DNA from: Scilla litardierei
Lineage: Eukaryota > Streptophyta > Magnoliopsida > Asparagales > Asparagaceae
Assembly (NCBI GenBank): GCA_030789695.1
Contig: CM061142.1
Coordinates: 566,795,281 to 566,859,280 of the forward strand
Length of the DNA: 64,000 bases
Direction: 5' to 3'
Positions 53,914 to 64,000 of the stretch are shown here, in pieces (the first letter of the stretch is position 1; every line of letters begins with the position of its first letter). The translations under genes and the position numbers were made by a program. The notes under the pieces are model-generated. The model saw only the letters and a program-made list of their open reading frames with translations, ran no database searches and had not been told where the DNA came from.

Positions 53914-55319
53914 ATTTAAAACCCAAGTCCACAATGTTCGCACATGAAAAAAAAGACATTTGATGATAACCAATGATGAGAATGGGCCAGGCTGGGTTAG
54001 ATGCCCATTTGGCCCAATTCAAATGTGCAGGTTTTTTTGGCCGGTCCAAAGATTATAGTGCTTCTTTAAGAATAACCAAATGGGTTTAAAAATGCTTTGG
54101 GTCGGTCTGTTAGGCTTAGCTTAATAAAATTACAATAAAACATTAAAATAGAAAAATGATTAACATCCTTGAATAAGATAATGGAACTTTGCACAAATTT
54201 AAATAACGCATAATGATTTACAATCTGCAGTCAAAATTTCCACATTTGCATATTAAGGAAAAATACGTACACAAAAATTAACAAAAAAAAGGTAAAAATT
54301 AACAACAAAAAAGATGAACTTGAAATTTGTGTTCTCAAAGATAAAAATAAAAGTGACGATAAACAACATTAATGCGGCATCATGCCCAACCTTAACCAAC
54401 CCAAGCACCAAGAATTATTACTCACTCACCACCTTGACATAAAAATATTTACATCAAAAAATTCACACAAAAACTTTTTGGATGGCGAACCGCATACTCC
54501 GCAACTCGACGATTGACGAGACGCTTGAGGTAATCCCCTGGCAGAGGTTTAAGCAACGGGCCATGTCGTTGATAGTTGCATGTGCATTGTCGGGATTCTT
54601 GTTCTTGGTGAAGGCGGTGGCCGCAAAAAAGAACAAGAAAAATTCGAGGAAAAATAATAATGATGAAACCTCTATCAGATTTGGATTTTAGGCAGCCTTG
54701 GGGCTATGCACCACAAAACAGGCGGCGAGCGGGCTTTTGCCAAAATTAGGCTTTTCAAGCTAGCTGGATTGGGCCAGCCCAGGCCCATTCTCGTGGCCAA
54801 CGGCAACCAAGCATTCCCACATTGGCGATGTAACGTGTGCTAGCTCTCCGACGTCACTATTGAAGTTTGCACATCTTCATTGTCAAGAGGATAACATGGA
54901 GTCTTCAGAGCATATGGAGCGATGACAAACTAGACGAATCCAACAGACTCATGCCGAGAAGAGGAAGCAATGTTCAGTTGATGAGAAACGTGACTATTTA
55001 TTCTATGAGTAAATGGGTGTAGGGCATCCCTCTAGCCAATAGGCACTGACGGATTCAGGAATTAAATTTAGTAGGAAGCACAATTTTTTTTGCCAGAAAT
55101 AATTTTTGTTTATTTTGTTTATTGTAAAATTGTCGCAAAAATAAAAAATTACGTTGACCCATGTGCATCCTTAACCAAGATGAACATAATGCCTTACAAA
55201 TTACAATTGCACTCAACGAGGCCTGGATGGCACTTAAACATAAAAAGATCAAATTTTTTGAAGAGATATTTGCATAAATTTCAAAAAAAATTAACATTCT
55301 GTATCTACAATAGCATAAC

Positions 55320-55465
55320 TGTTGTGAATGGATATGAACCAGAGTTGATTAGGATTGTGGGTATCTTAGAGATACGCCAATATCTATGTATCTTATCTTG
55401 TACTCTCCTATCCTGCATATAAATAAAGGGATGTGGGTTACTCCCCCAGTAGTTGATTCATAACA
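55320..55465 (+). repeat. 5' LTR of the Ale-like Copia element, copy B
   Basis: 146 bp, TGTTGTGAATGG to GATTCATAACA, with TATAAATA near 55420. It keeps 12-13 bp lost from copy A. LTRs this short are usual in this group of elements. Confidence 0.65.
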
Positions 55466-55480
55466 CGTTATCAGCACGAG
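55466..55480 (+). promoter_or_regulatory. Primer-binding-type motif after the LTR
   Basis: CGTTATCAGCACGAG directly follows the LTR end. The same motif follows the copy A LTR (52179-52193, one change) and, on the minus strand, the LTR at 9505-9796. The position fits a primer-binding site. The tRNA was not identified. Confidence 0.5.
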
Positions 55481-55769
55481 CCACTAAAATTCCACAAAAA
55501 TCGATCGTTGCGAAGGCGAAGAGAGACGGGAGATCCACGCGCGCGGTACAAGTCTTCCTCAAACAAGCGTCGTCATCCGCGTAGACTTCGTTCAACCGTC
55601 GCTATATCCGGAGGACGGATATAGAGGTAAAACCTGCTTAAAACACTGTTTTTATTATACGTATGATTGATCTACCCATTGATCTCACAAGATCGATATG
55701 GGAATTGCTAATCGCCTGAAAACGACGGACTTGTTCGTCCAAAAATCATATTTTTACCCCGATTGCCGT

Positions 55770-56255
55770 CGACAACCCCTCGAAGGGGGTGTCACGCTTC
55801 GCCGCCGCCGATATCAAACCCCCCCGAAGGGGGGTGCGTCCTTTTCACCGCTGCCGAGATCAACCCCCCCCCCCCCCCCCGAAGGGAGGGTGCGGCGATT
55901 TGCCGCCGCCGAGATCAAATACACCCCCCCGAAGGGGGGTGCGGCGATTTGTCGCCGCCGAGATCAACCCCCCGAAGGGGGTTCGGTGATTTGCCGCCGC
56001 CGGTAAACCCCCCCAAAGTGGGGTGCGGTGTTTTCGTCGCCACTGAGATCAAACCCGCTGAAGGGGGGTGCGACGAGTTGCCGCCACCTGTACCCCACCC
56101 CCTGAAGGGGGGTGGTTGCCCATCGCCGCCCCCTGGAGGGGGGCGGTTATGCACCGCCAACCCCCCGGAAAGGGGGCGGCCGCCTTACCGCTAGACCCCC
56201 CGGGTTGGGGGGGGGGGGGGCGCTTCCCCCCCTCTTGCCGCCGCCCGGCGGCAAT
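55770..56255. repeat. GC-rich hairpin array in the leader, copy B
   Basis: About ten units of CCCCCCGAAGGGGGGTGCGGCG with GATTTGCCGCCGCCGAGATCAA, as in copy A but with a different number and order of units. Confidence 0.85.
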
Positions 56256-57035
56256 CCAAAGGCGGCGGTGGCTAACCCTAGCCGCCACCCCTTCTATTGG
56301 GCATGATGCCCAAATTCAAAAAAAAAAGCCTTGCGGGCCTGAAGCCCGCAGGATTGATTAACAAAAAAACAAGGGGCTAAGATATAAGCCTGAAAAAGGC
56401 CTGCTTGGCTAAAAATTGATTTAAAATGGTGTTTTGGAAGACCTAAAAATTCATAAAAATCATGATAAATTATGGGGCTATAAGGGGATTTTTGAGGATA
56501 AATTGGGGATGATTTAAAAGGAAACTTCTTCCTTTTTCAAGAAGAACATGTTATATTTTGGGCTCTTTTTCAATTTTTTTTGAATAAACCCAACTAGCAC
56601 AACCCTTGCATTATATGATACCTTTGTAGGATCATAACTATATGCTTCACATCTTTTCAGGCTATTTCTGTGGATAAACTATGTTTGGTTGTGCAAATAT
56701 TAAAACTTAATAATTAGGAAGATCATGCGACCGCTCTGCCGTTAGTCAGCTAACCTAACGGTGTATGACGTTGCCCAGTGGTCCAATAATTATTAAGTAA
56801 TTAAATTGTTTATCCTTTCTGTGAATATAAATGTCTGCGATGCCTGTGATGAAAATGTCTGCTGAAAATGTTTGATGAACACAAATTTTTGCATGAATGG
56901 CTAAATGCGGTTTTGGATCGGCTGTTTAAGTCCCACATTTTATTTCCCGCACTTTTATTTTATTTTTGAGAGAAACTGTAGTGAGGAATTTATGTAAATG
57001 TCCAAGACCGAAGACTACTTTCCATGGAGACGGAG

Positions 57036-57321
57036 GCCAAAATTGAAACTGAAGATCTTATATGGGACCCACATGGTTTCCAAAGTTGTAATTTCTTTTT
57101 AAAAGCTTTCATTTGTGTAATATGGACTGTAATGGACTTTGTAATTTCTTTTTAAAAGCTTTCATTTGTGTAATATGGACTGTAATGGACTTTGGACTCT
57201 TTATTTATGTGGGACTGGCCGATCCACGCAATTAGCTCTTCATATAAAAAAATTGCCTCCGCGTGAAAATGTTTACTGTTTATATCATTAATTCATGCAA
57301 ATTTGTGCTCTGCTAGATAAA
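57036..57321 (+). other. End of the Ale leader with a 53-bp tandem duplication
   Basis: GTAATTTCTTTTTAAAAGC...ATGGACTTT occurs twice (from 57088 and 57141). A short AT-rich stretch then leads to the gag ATG at 57322. Confidence 0.7.
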
Positions 57322-58260
57322 ATGGCTAAAATCACAAGTGTCGATTTCGAAGTGCTGGATGCACCAAGAAGAAACTATCTCAGCTGGCAGCTCGATGTGA
57401 AGTTTCATCTGCGGGCAAAGTCCCTCATTTCTGATGTGACTAATAATGAAAATGTAAGCGATATAGAAAAGGTGCAAGCCATGTGGACAAGACCCTAAAG
57501 GTTGAATACCTTACGGTTGAAGATCCATATGAGCAGTGGACTGCCCTTGTGGATAGATATAAACATCAGAAAGTTGTTATATTACCAAGGGCATGATATG
57601 AGTGGGAGAACCTGAGACTGCATGACTTTAAGTCCATAGATGAGTACAACTCAGCTCTTTTTAGCATCTTCTCACCATTGAAGTTGTGTGGTGAAAAGTC
57701 TCAGAAGATCGCATGCTGGAAAAGACGTATACGTCCTTTCATGAAAAGATGTGATGCTAATGCAGCAATACCGTGAATGCAAGTTCACCAGGTATTCTGA
57801 GCTGCTGTCATGTTTACCCATGGCCGAACAAAAGAGAGAGCTTCTCCTTGCCACTCACAACATGCGCCCCCCGGCATTGCCCCTACCAGAAACTCACAAT
57901 GCCTCTTCTTTTCCCAAAAACAAGAGAGACAATAAACAAAAAGAAAGATCACAGAAGGGGGACAGAACAAAAAGGCTAGGGGCCAAGTCCAGCAGCGAAG
58001 AAATGGAAGTAAGCGGAAGTTCACCTGGTGCAGAAATGGCAACAATAGAAATGATGCATCCCCACCCAAAAGGGGAGGGAAGACCAGTGCCATAACTGTG
58101 GCATGAAAGGCCACTGGTCCAGAGTGTGCCGAACTCTGCAGCATCTCTAGGATTTGTATAAAGAAAACAAGAAATATAAAGCTGAAACAAACCTGATGAC
58201 ATCTGATGCCCCAGTCAAGTTTACAGCTGAGCACTTTGAACATGATGACCTGCTTGATTA
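57322..58260 (+). pseudogene. Ale-type Copia gag remnant
   Basis: The ATG at 57322 opens MAKITSVDFEVLDAPRRNYL, the conserved start of gag in this group. The frame breaks near 57480 and again at several points. Recognisable pieces follow in other frames: a stretch ending HDFKSIDEYNSALF (57620-57660), YSELLSCLPMAEQKRELL (57795-57850) and a CCHC knuckle CHNCGMKGHWSRVC (about 58087-58130). Gag would form the particle that packages the RNA. It lies directly downstream of the copy B leader. At least four disruptions make it inactive. Confidence 0.8.
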
Positions 58261-59769
58261 GCCTTCTATTTTTTATCTTAGTAAATTGTTTAGAACATTT
58301 CATGTTACGAGAGCATTTTAATTACGTAATTTGTTTTGAATGAAAATGTTTATCTGAAAATGCATGTGCCTATATTATTCATCTTTTAATAGATGAACTG
58401 CTCTCATGACTGATTAGTAGACAATAAACACATACGATCTTTCAATACAAAGCCCAACATCAGGGCCATATTGAAGATCCGGGGAACGCAACACTGTTGC
58501 CCCCAAATGACACAGAAACAAAAATAATGGGTGCACTATTCTCTCTGAATTCCAAAAGAAATTTTCTAAGTTTCAAGGACATCTGTTTCAACGGATTCCA
58601 TTGTAAATGAAAAACGAATTACTGTATGTAACGTCTCAAGAAAAAGGATTAAAATCCATACTTGAACGTTTTGAGTGCCTTACAGGCCTCTACCATACAA
58701 AGATTCGGAGAAAGGAAGCGGAATAAAATGGAGCACCTGAAGTGTCCGATATCAGTCAAGTTTTTTTACTCTGGCATGATAAACTTGGCCACCTTGGATT
58801 AGTGATGATGCACTGCATCTTATCCTATGAGCATGACTTGAAGAATCAGAAGATTCTTCAAAAGGAATAATTCCCTCGCATCTTTTGCTATAAGCGAAAA
58901 CTAATTACAAGGCCATTTCTACGAAAAGTTGAAAAAGAATCTCCACGCTTCCTCAAAAAAAAAAAGAATATAAGGAGATAGATGTGGACAAATTCCACCC
59001 CATAGTGGGCTATTTTGGTACTTCATTGTACTGATAAATGCATCCTCAGAATATTCGTATGTGTGTCTACTACAGACCCGCAACTTAGCTTTTCCAAAGC
59101 TATCGGCACAAAAATAAAAATGTTGCAGGCACATTTTCCAGACAATCAAATATAGAAAATAAGTCTGGTTAATGTTGGGAAATTTACCTCACAGTTATTT
59201 CAAGAGTACTGCCAAGCAACAGGAATAGAAAATGAACATACAGTGTTGCATGTTCATACCCAAAATGGGTCGGCAGAGTCACTGATATATAGACTCCAAT
59301 GGACTGCACGTCCATTGTTAATGATACCCCGATTACCGGTGGATGCATGTGGACATGCAAATTCTGTATGTTGCATCGTAAATGAAAATAAGACCCTCTG
59401 GAGGTCAGAGTCTCCAATGCAACTTGCATATGGAATGCCATCGAACATTTCTCATCAGAGAATCTTCGGTCGCGCAGTTTAAATCCCCAATGCACCACCA
59501 CAGAAGACCAAAACGGTCCTCAACGTCGCCTAGGTATCCATGTAGGATTTGACTCACCCTCACTTATAAGATACCTATAACCCCAAACGGGGGACGCATT
59601 TAAGGCACATCTTTAATACTGTGATTTTGATGAGACTAGTTTCCCCAAAATAGGCCCAAACACTGAGAAATCTGGTGCAAAGCAAATTATAACGTGGGAT
59701 ACAAAAAGTTTGACCTACCATGATCCGATAACAAAACAATGTGAAGATGAGATCCTGAAGATCCTCCAC
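58261..59769 (+). pseudogene. Ale-type Copia protease-integrase remnant, truncated
   Basis: Worn pieces in pol order: a GAG-pre-integrase motif (LWHDKLGHLGL, about 58765), integrase core sequence at 58965-59480 including CQATGIENEHTVLHVHTQNGS, then RLGIYVGFDSPSLI (59525) and a linker ending TYHDPITKQCEDEI (59710-59760). All are interrupted by stops and frameshifts. Integrase would join the cDNA to the chromosome. The expected reverse transcriptase of this lineage is absent; the sequence switches to a different Copia lineage at about 59770. Confidence 0.75.
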
Positions 59770-60753
59770 ATATAGATTCTGATGTTATTATTATACAAAT
59801 ATATGTTGATGACATAATTTTTGGTTCTACTAATGATTCTCTTTGTCAAGAATTTTCTAAGGAAATACAGAATGAATTTGAGATGAGTCACATGAGTGAA
59901 TTGACCTACTTGGACTTCAAATCAAGCAAATGAAGGAATGTATATTTATACACCAAAGCAAATATATAAAAGAACTCATCAAAATGTTTGGATTAGAGAA
60001 TTCTGCAGAAAAGCGTACTCTCATGGGTACATCATCAAATCTTGATAAAGATCCAAATGGTAAGAATGTTGATCAAACATTATATCAAGTTATGATTGGA
60101 TCATTACTTTATCTTACCGCAAGTAGACCAGATAGTATGTTTTCTGTTTGTATATGTGCTAGATATCAGTCTGATCCTAAGTTATCACATTTGACTGCTG
60201 TCAAACGGATAATTAGGTATAACAAACACACATCTGATTTTGGTTTATATTATCCAAAATCAAATTCATTTGATCTAGTTTCATATAGTGACGCAGATTT
60301 TGCTGGTTGCAAAACTTATCATAAAAGTACAAGTGGAACTTGCCACTTTTTAGGTTATGCATTAGTATCATGGTTTAGTAAGAAACAAAACTCTGTTTCT
60401 TTATCTACTACTAAAGCGGAATATATTGTCACTGGTTTAGCATGTGCACAGATTTTGTGGATGAAAGAAACGATTCTAGATTGTGGCATTAAATGTAACA
60501 TATGTCCAATCATGTGTAATAACATTAGTGCTATAAATTTATCCAAAAATCCGGTACATCATGCACGTACTAAGCTCATAGATATACGTCACCATTTCTT
60601 GGAAGATCATGTCCAAAAGGTGATATTATTCTTAAGTATATAGATACTAAGAATCAAATTGCCGATATACCGACTAAGCCTCTTAAAGAAGAGACTTTTC
60701 TAAAACTTAGAAGAGAACTTGGTATAGTTAGTGAATCGGAATTTCAACTATAG
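59770..60753 (+). pseudogene. SIRE-type Copia reverse transcriptase C-terminus and RNase H
   Basis: Starts abruptly within the RT palm (IQIYVDDIIFGSTNDSL, about 59797). Near 59910 a small deletion breaks the frame. 59930-60643 is open: HQSKYIKELIKMFGL, the connection domain, then RNase H with SYSDADFAGC and KKQNSVSLSTTKAEYI carrying the catalytic Asp and Glu. A one-base loss near 60617 shifts frame, after which KYIDTKNQIADI..TKPL and RRELGI end at TAG (60751-60753). The motifs are those of SIRE/Maximus rather than Ale. All upstream gag-pol of this element is missing. Confidence 0.85.
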
Positions 60754-61450
60754 GTTATAGTTATACATTATATTATTATCAATATAAAATTTTTCTGGAA
60801 TTTTTAGAAATATTTTATATTTTTATTAGTTGACTAGCAGATAGTTCTGGTCGACTAGGCCGCTAGGTATTATTATATCTCAGATATATCTATAAATTTT
60901 TAATTTTTTATATTAAAATTTCTGATCGGTCAAACTAATTTTTGAATCCACTAGAAACAAACCTATTCAAAACTTTTGACTTTCCCTCCAATAAGACCAA
61001 AGTACAAGGCATTGGAAAGGTCCTTTGTCTAGTCTTGTCCTAGTACTTCTATTCCCTAGGTACCAGTAATAGGACATGTCCTTTCGTCCTCTCTATTGAA
61101 CGCTTTTATCAATAAAAAATCGCAATTTTCGTATCTTCCACATTACAATATTTTCTGTGTCTCGATTAGTCGACTAGAAGTTTCAACTAGTTGACCAGAA
61201 AACTACAGTTTTTCAAAAAACTGCGATTTCGACCGTTTTCTTCCACCATTTTCTGCACCAATCGGTTCTTCAACGTCTAGAGAAGTTAATGGAAGTTTTC
61301 AATTGGTTCCAATTCAGATTTTCTTTCAAATTTCGAAATGCACTCTTCTTTTTCTCTATTTAAATCAATGGGTTCTTCTGCACTTCCACCATGCAAAAAC
61401 CCCCCTCCACTTGGTCCAAAAGATCATTCATCTTTAGATATCATTCTCAC
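60754..61450. other. Pol-env spacer of the SIRE-like element with GTCGACTA words
   Basis: AT-rich spacer with (G)GTCGACTAG, TTAGTCGACTAG and AGTTGACCAG words. No gene supported before the ATG at 61451. Confidence 0.55.
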
Positions 61451-62538
61451 ATGGCCTCCTCCTCCTCGTGTCGCCCAAATCCCTCTGATCGCCGGCCCTT
61501 GGTCTTCAACTCTGTCGAAGCCCGCGAAAAATTTGATTCCATGGCCAATACCCCATTTACCTGGAGAGATTCGTAGATTTCAACGACTCCAAAATCATCA
61601 ACTATGTTGTTTTCAATCTTCTTCATGATGTCTCCCTCCTCCATATATGGAGTAATGTTGAGGTTGTCTCCAGCTATCCAAGCCTTGTTAAGGAATTCTA
61701 CGCCTATATGGAAGTTACCCACGATGATGGCGATGTCTATTTTGATTCCATTGCCAAAGTCCACGAGATTCGTCTTACCTACACTTCTCTTGCCGAATGC
61801 TTAGGTATCCCTCGCTCTAATGTCTCTGACCTTGGCTTTCCCATAGATAACACCAATGTTCTTGCTAGCTTAAGCCCAACCTTCCATGTTGGAATGAGCG
61901 CAATTGATTTGCTTCCTACTCCACATCTCATCTTCAAGATCCTCATTTACAACCTCCTTCCCAAATACGGATCCTTAAACTATGTTAGCAACCATCTTGC
62001 TCTTTCGCTTTACACCATTGTTGGCGGTTTGAAGGTGAATTGGGCTTAAGCTATCATGATGTTACTCACCAAGCCCGTTTCAACACATATCTACCTACCA
62101 TGCACCATCACCCGGATTATCAAACACTTCAATATCCCTCTTGTTGGTGAAGTTTTCGTGTTTCCTACCATCAATTTCGATCGTCCGGTCCTTAACCACA
62201 TGACCTTACCTCCTCCTCCACCTAGAAATGAAGAAGAAGATTGCCCCGTTGAACCTTCTCTCCGTCGTCACCGTTTTGGTGTTAATCCCAATAATCCTCC
62301 TCCTCATCGCGCCACTCTCCAAACGCAGATTGACAACTTGAGCGAGGATGTTAACAAAGGATTTGCGGAAGTGCAGGAACATTTGAGCGGTTTTGAAACG
62401 CGTCTAGAGAGCATCACCTCCACCGTGAACAAGGGCTTCGAGACTTCCCAAAGCAGTCAAGCCCAGATCCTCAGTCTCCTCGAACGCTGGTCCCCATATT
62501 CCCCTCCCACGTCGCAGCATCCTCTTCCACCGTATTAA
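61451..62538 (+). pseudogene. Env-like / 'putative plant transposon protein' ORF of the SIRE-like element
   Basis: An ATG at 61451 opens MASSSSCRPNPSDRRPLVF. One frameshift near 61575 and one TAA at 62047-62049 interrupt an otherwise continuous product to TAA at 62536-62538, about 360 codons. Early motifs (FNSVEAREKFDSM, PSLVKEFYAYM, the LGIP region) match the domain called putative plant transposon protein, found downstream of pol in SIRE-type and some Gypsy elements. The middle is followed by a PPPPP stretch. The end (TLQTQIDNLSEDVNKGF onward) has a coiled-coil pattern, as in other env-like ORFs. No signal peptide or clear membrane span is visible. The function of these ORFs is unknown. Confidence 0.7.
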
Positions 62539-63274
62539 GTGATTTCAGGCACCGTTCGGTTATTAGTCGACTAGGACTATCAGTTAGTCGACTAATTCTT
62601 AGTTATGACTGGTTGTTGTTTTGGTTGTGTTGCTTGGTGATTGTTTGTAAGTTGTTGTAGTTTGACTAGGACTATCAGTCAGTATGTACTCTGGTTCTTT
62701 TGGTTTAGTTGCTTTAAGTTGTTGTATGTTAAGTTGTTGTTGACTCACACGTCCTCGGTCCTATGTATGGCCTTATCCTTGTAATACTTATATTGCTTTA
62801 AGGAAGTTCAGTTTGTTTTATTTCTTCACTGTTTTTCAGAATTCTGCACTGATTAGTCGACCAGGAAATTTCTTTAGTCGATTAATTTGCTCATTGGCCG
62901 AATTTCAACCCATTTATTTTGATAATTTCAAAGGGGAGAAAAATATGAGATGTTTATGCATATGGAGTATTAAATATGAACACTATTAAATTTGTGTTTA
63001 TGCATATGGAATATTAAATATTAAATATTAAATATGCACACATATACATGTTTTTCACTACAAAGGAACTTTTACTATCATTCCCGACGATCTAAAGCTC
63101 TTTTTACACACATTCATTTTTTATGATATATGTATTTGCTAATTGATATTACATTGTTATACAATCATTCACATTAGCAAATTGATTGTTCATTCTATAA
63201 AGCATATATTCAGCGGGAGCTTTACAATTAAAAATATTTCTTTACAATCACATATATTTCATATTATCATTAGA
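62539..63274. other. 3' non-coding region of the SIRE-like element, left part
   Basis: Contains GTCGACTAGGACTATCAGT words and a first polypurine-like CAAAGGGGAGAAAAAT at 62929-62944, then AT-rich sequence up to the Helitron. Confidence 0.55.
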
Positions 63275-63818
63275 CTAGTCATGACCCATGCCCGCAAGCA
63301 CGGTTCATTTAAGATTTCCCCCGCGAAATCTTTATTCCCCAGGAAATTATTTGCACAGCCAAAATTGCGCAGAACACTAAATAAGCGTAAAAATATTTAG
63401 CGGCACGGGCGCCTTCGACGCGGAACAACAAATTAGCGTAAAAAAATTTAGTGGGCACATTCGACACGGGAAATTATTCTCATCTTTTTCCCATGGGTCG
63501 AAGAGACGGTGGGCCCCGCGTTGAGCGAGAGATCATTCGATCTGCAGCAACATTCCATCTGCAGCATTAAGTGCAAGTTAATGTTTTTTCCTCAAATGCA
63601 TTAATTGCATGCACTCTGCTATTCCTTATAAACTTTCACTCCACATAAAGTTTCATTTTCCAATAAACTTTCATTTCCCTAGAAATGTTTCCCCCCAAAA
63701 CTTTCAACAAATTCTCATCTCAGCCACTCATTCTTCAAGATTAAATCCAAGCCGTCTTTCTATCAATCTGTTTGTCTTAGTCAGCTTGTCCTAGTCAGCC
63801 CTAGAATTCAAAAATAGA
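63275..63818 (-). mobile_element. Small non-autonomous Helitron (544 bp)
   Basis: The minus strand starts TCTATTTTTGAATTC and ends with a hairpin region, GTCATGA-type spacing and CTAG. It is inserted between A (63274) and T (63819). About 190 bp at one end and 100 bp at the other match the 3.6-kb Helitron at 28914-32515. The terminal palindrome is worn here (CCATGCCCGCAAGCACGG), so the copy is older or less fit. It lies between the env-like ORF and the polypurine tract of the SIRE-like element. Confidence 0.85.
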
Positions 63819-63851
63819 TATGTTTTAATATATAGATGTATTGTAATCATC

Positions 63852-63865
63852 AAAAGGGGGGAGAA
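63852..63865 (+). promoter_or_regulatory. Polypurine tract of the SIRE-like element
   Basis: AAAAGGGGGGAGAA immediately precedes TGTTGGAAACATAAAG, the expected order of plus-strand primer and 3' LTR. Confidence 0.8.
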
Positions 63866-64000
63866 TGTTGGAAACATAAAGTTTTCTTCCCGTAAAGTTT
63901 TTGATGATACAATCATTTGGAATATATGTGTGTATACTAACTCTTTGGATGCAGATTATCAAGATCAACTTCTTCACATATGACAATCATCAAGTTACTT
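63866..64000 (+). repeat. Start of the 3' LTR of the SIRE-like element (cut by window end)
   Basis: Begins TGTTGGAAACATAAAG and contains TTTTTGATGATACAATC, as in SIRE LTRs. The remainder lies outside the window, so no target duplication can be tested. Confidence 0.75.

Larger units (their letters stand above)
53914..57035 (+). repeat. Copy B of the 3.1-kb tandem duplication
   Basis: Same layout as copy A, but continuous with the gag region at 57.3 kb, so it is the true 5' end of the Ale-like element. Near its start it has an extra 40 bp including GGGCCAGGCTGGGTTAGATG. A 69-codon frame (54482-54691) is open here. In copy A the matching frame has TGG changed to TAG near 51310. Confidence 0.88.

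Overview
This window is from the nuclear genome of a flowering plant with a large, repeat-rich genome. The species cannot be assigned. Nearly everything recognisable is a transposable element of a plant lineage: long-LTR and solo-LTR retrotransposons, Copia elements resembling the Ale and SIRE/Maximus lineages, an L1-type LINE, a Mutator-like DNA transposon (MULE) carrying a DUF1985/ULP1 gene, and two Helitrons. Introns, AT-rich spacers and microsatellites also fit a plant. The only clear host-gene trace is a terminal exon of a short-chain dehydrogenase/reductase (SDR) at 49755-49822. A possible non-coding first exon of a host gene lies right of the MULE.

Layout, left to right. 29-8949 is a complete LTR element with 2.4-2.6 kb LTRs and a non-coding core (LARD type), flanked by the 5-bp duplication CATGA. 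It sits in the leader of an older minus-strand Copia remnant whose LTR is 9505-9796. 9797-12644 is unassigned and AT-rich with simple repeats. Two solo LTRs follow: 12645-14469 (duplication ATCCT, minus strand, SIRE-like) and 14499-18137 (duplication TCTTG). Only 19 bp separate their duplications. 18143-18473 ends like an LTR, and 18474-20846 is AT-rich with LTR-like pieces.

20856-34661 is a 13.8-kb MULE with long terminal inverted repeats and a perfect 9-bp duplication, CATTATCTC. It holds two convergent genes. The plus-strand three-exon gene joins a DUF1985 domain to a C48 (Ulp1-like) protease. The minus-strand four-exon gene is a mudrA transposase, complete in its motifs but with one in-frame TAG. 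Each gene appears to start in a terminal repeat with a non-coding exon followed by a 5'UTR intron. The introns, both UTR introns and the space between the genes are filled with one family of short CG-containing words (TACGC, GCGTATA, GCGCATATCAGCGC). A 3.6-kb Helitron (28914-32515) has inserted into an 83-bp intron of mudrA.

34662-44560 has little coding content. It contains an old minus-strand Copia-like pair of LTRs (about 37.5 and 40.6 kb) and a tandem duplication near 42.2 kb. 44560-49480 is a decayed minus-strand LINE (DUF4283, zinc knuckle, endonuclease, reverse transcriptase, zf-RVT). It lies just upstream of the SDR exon and is probably intronic.

50735-57035 holds two tandem 3.1-kb copies of host flank, a short Ale-type LTR and a hairpin-rich leader. 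The second copy continues into a broken Ale gag-integrase. Near 59.77 kb this switches abruptly to the reverse transcriptase/RNase H end of a SIRE-type element. That is followed by an env-like ORF, a second 544-bp Helitron (63275-63818), a polypurine tract and the start of a 3' LTR, which runs out of the window.
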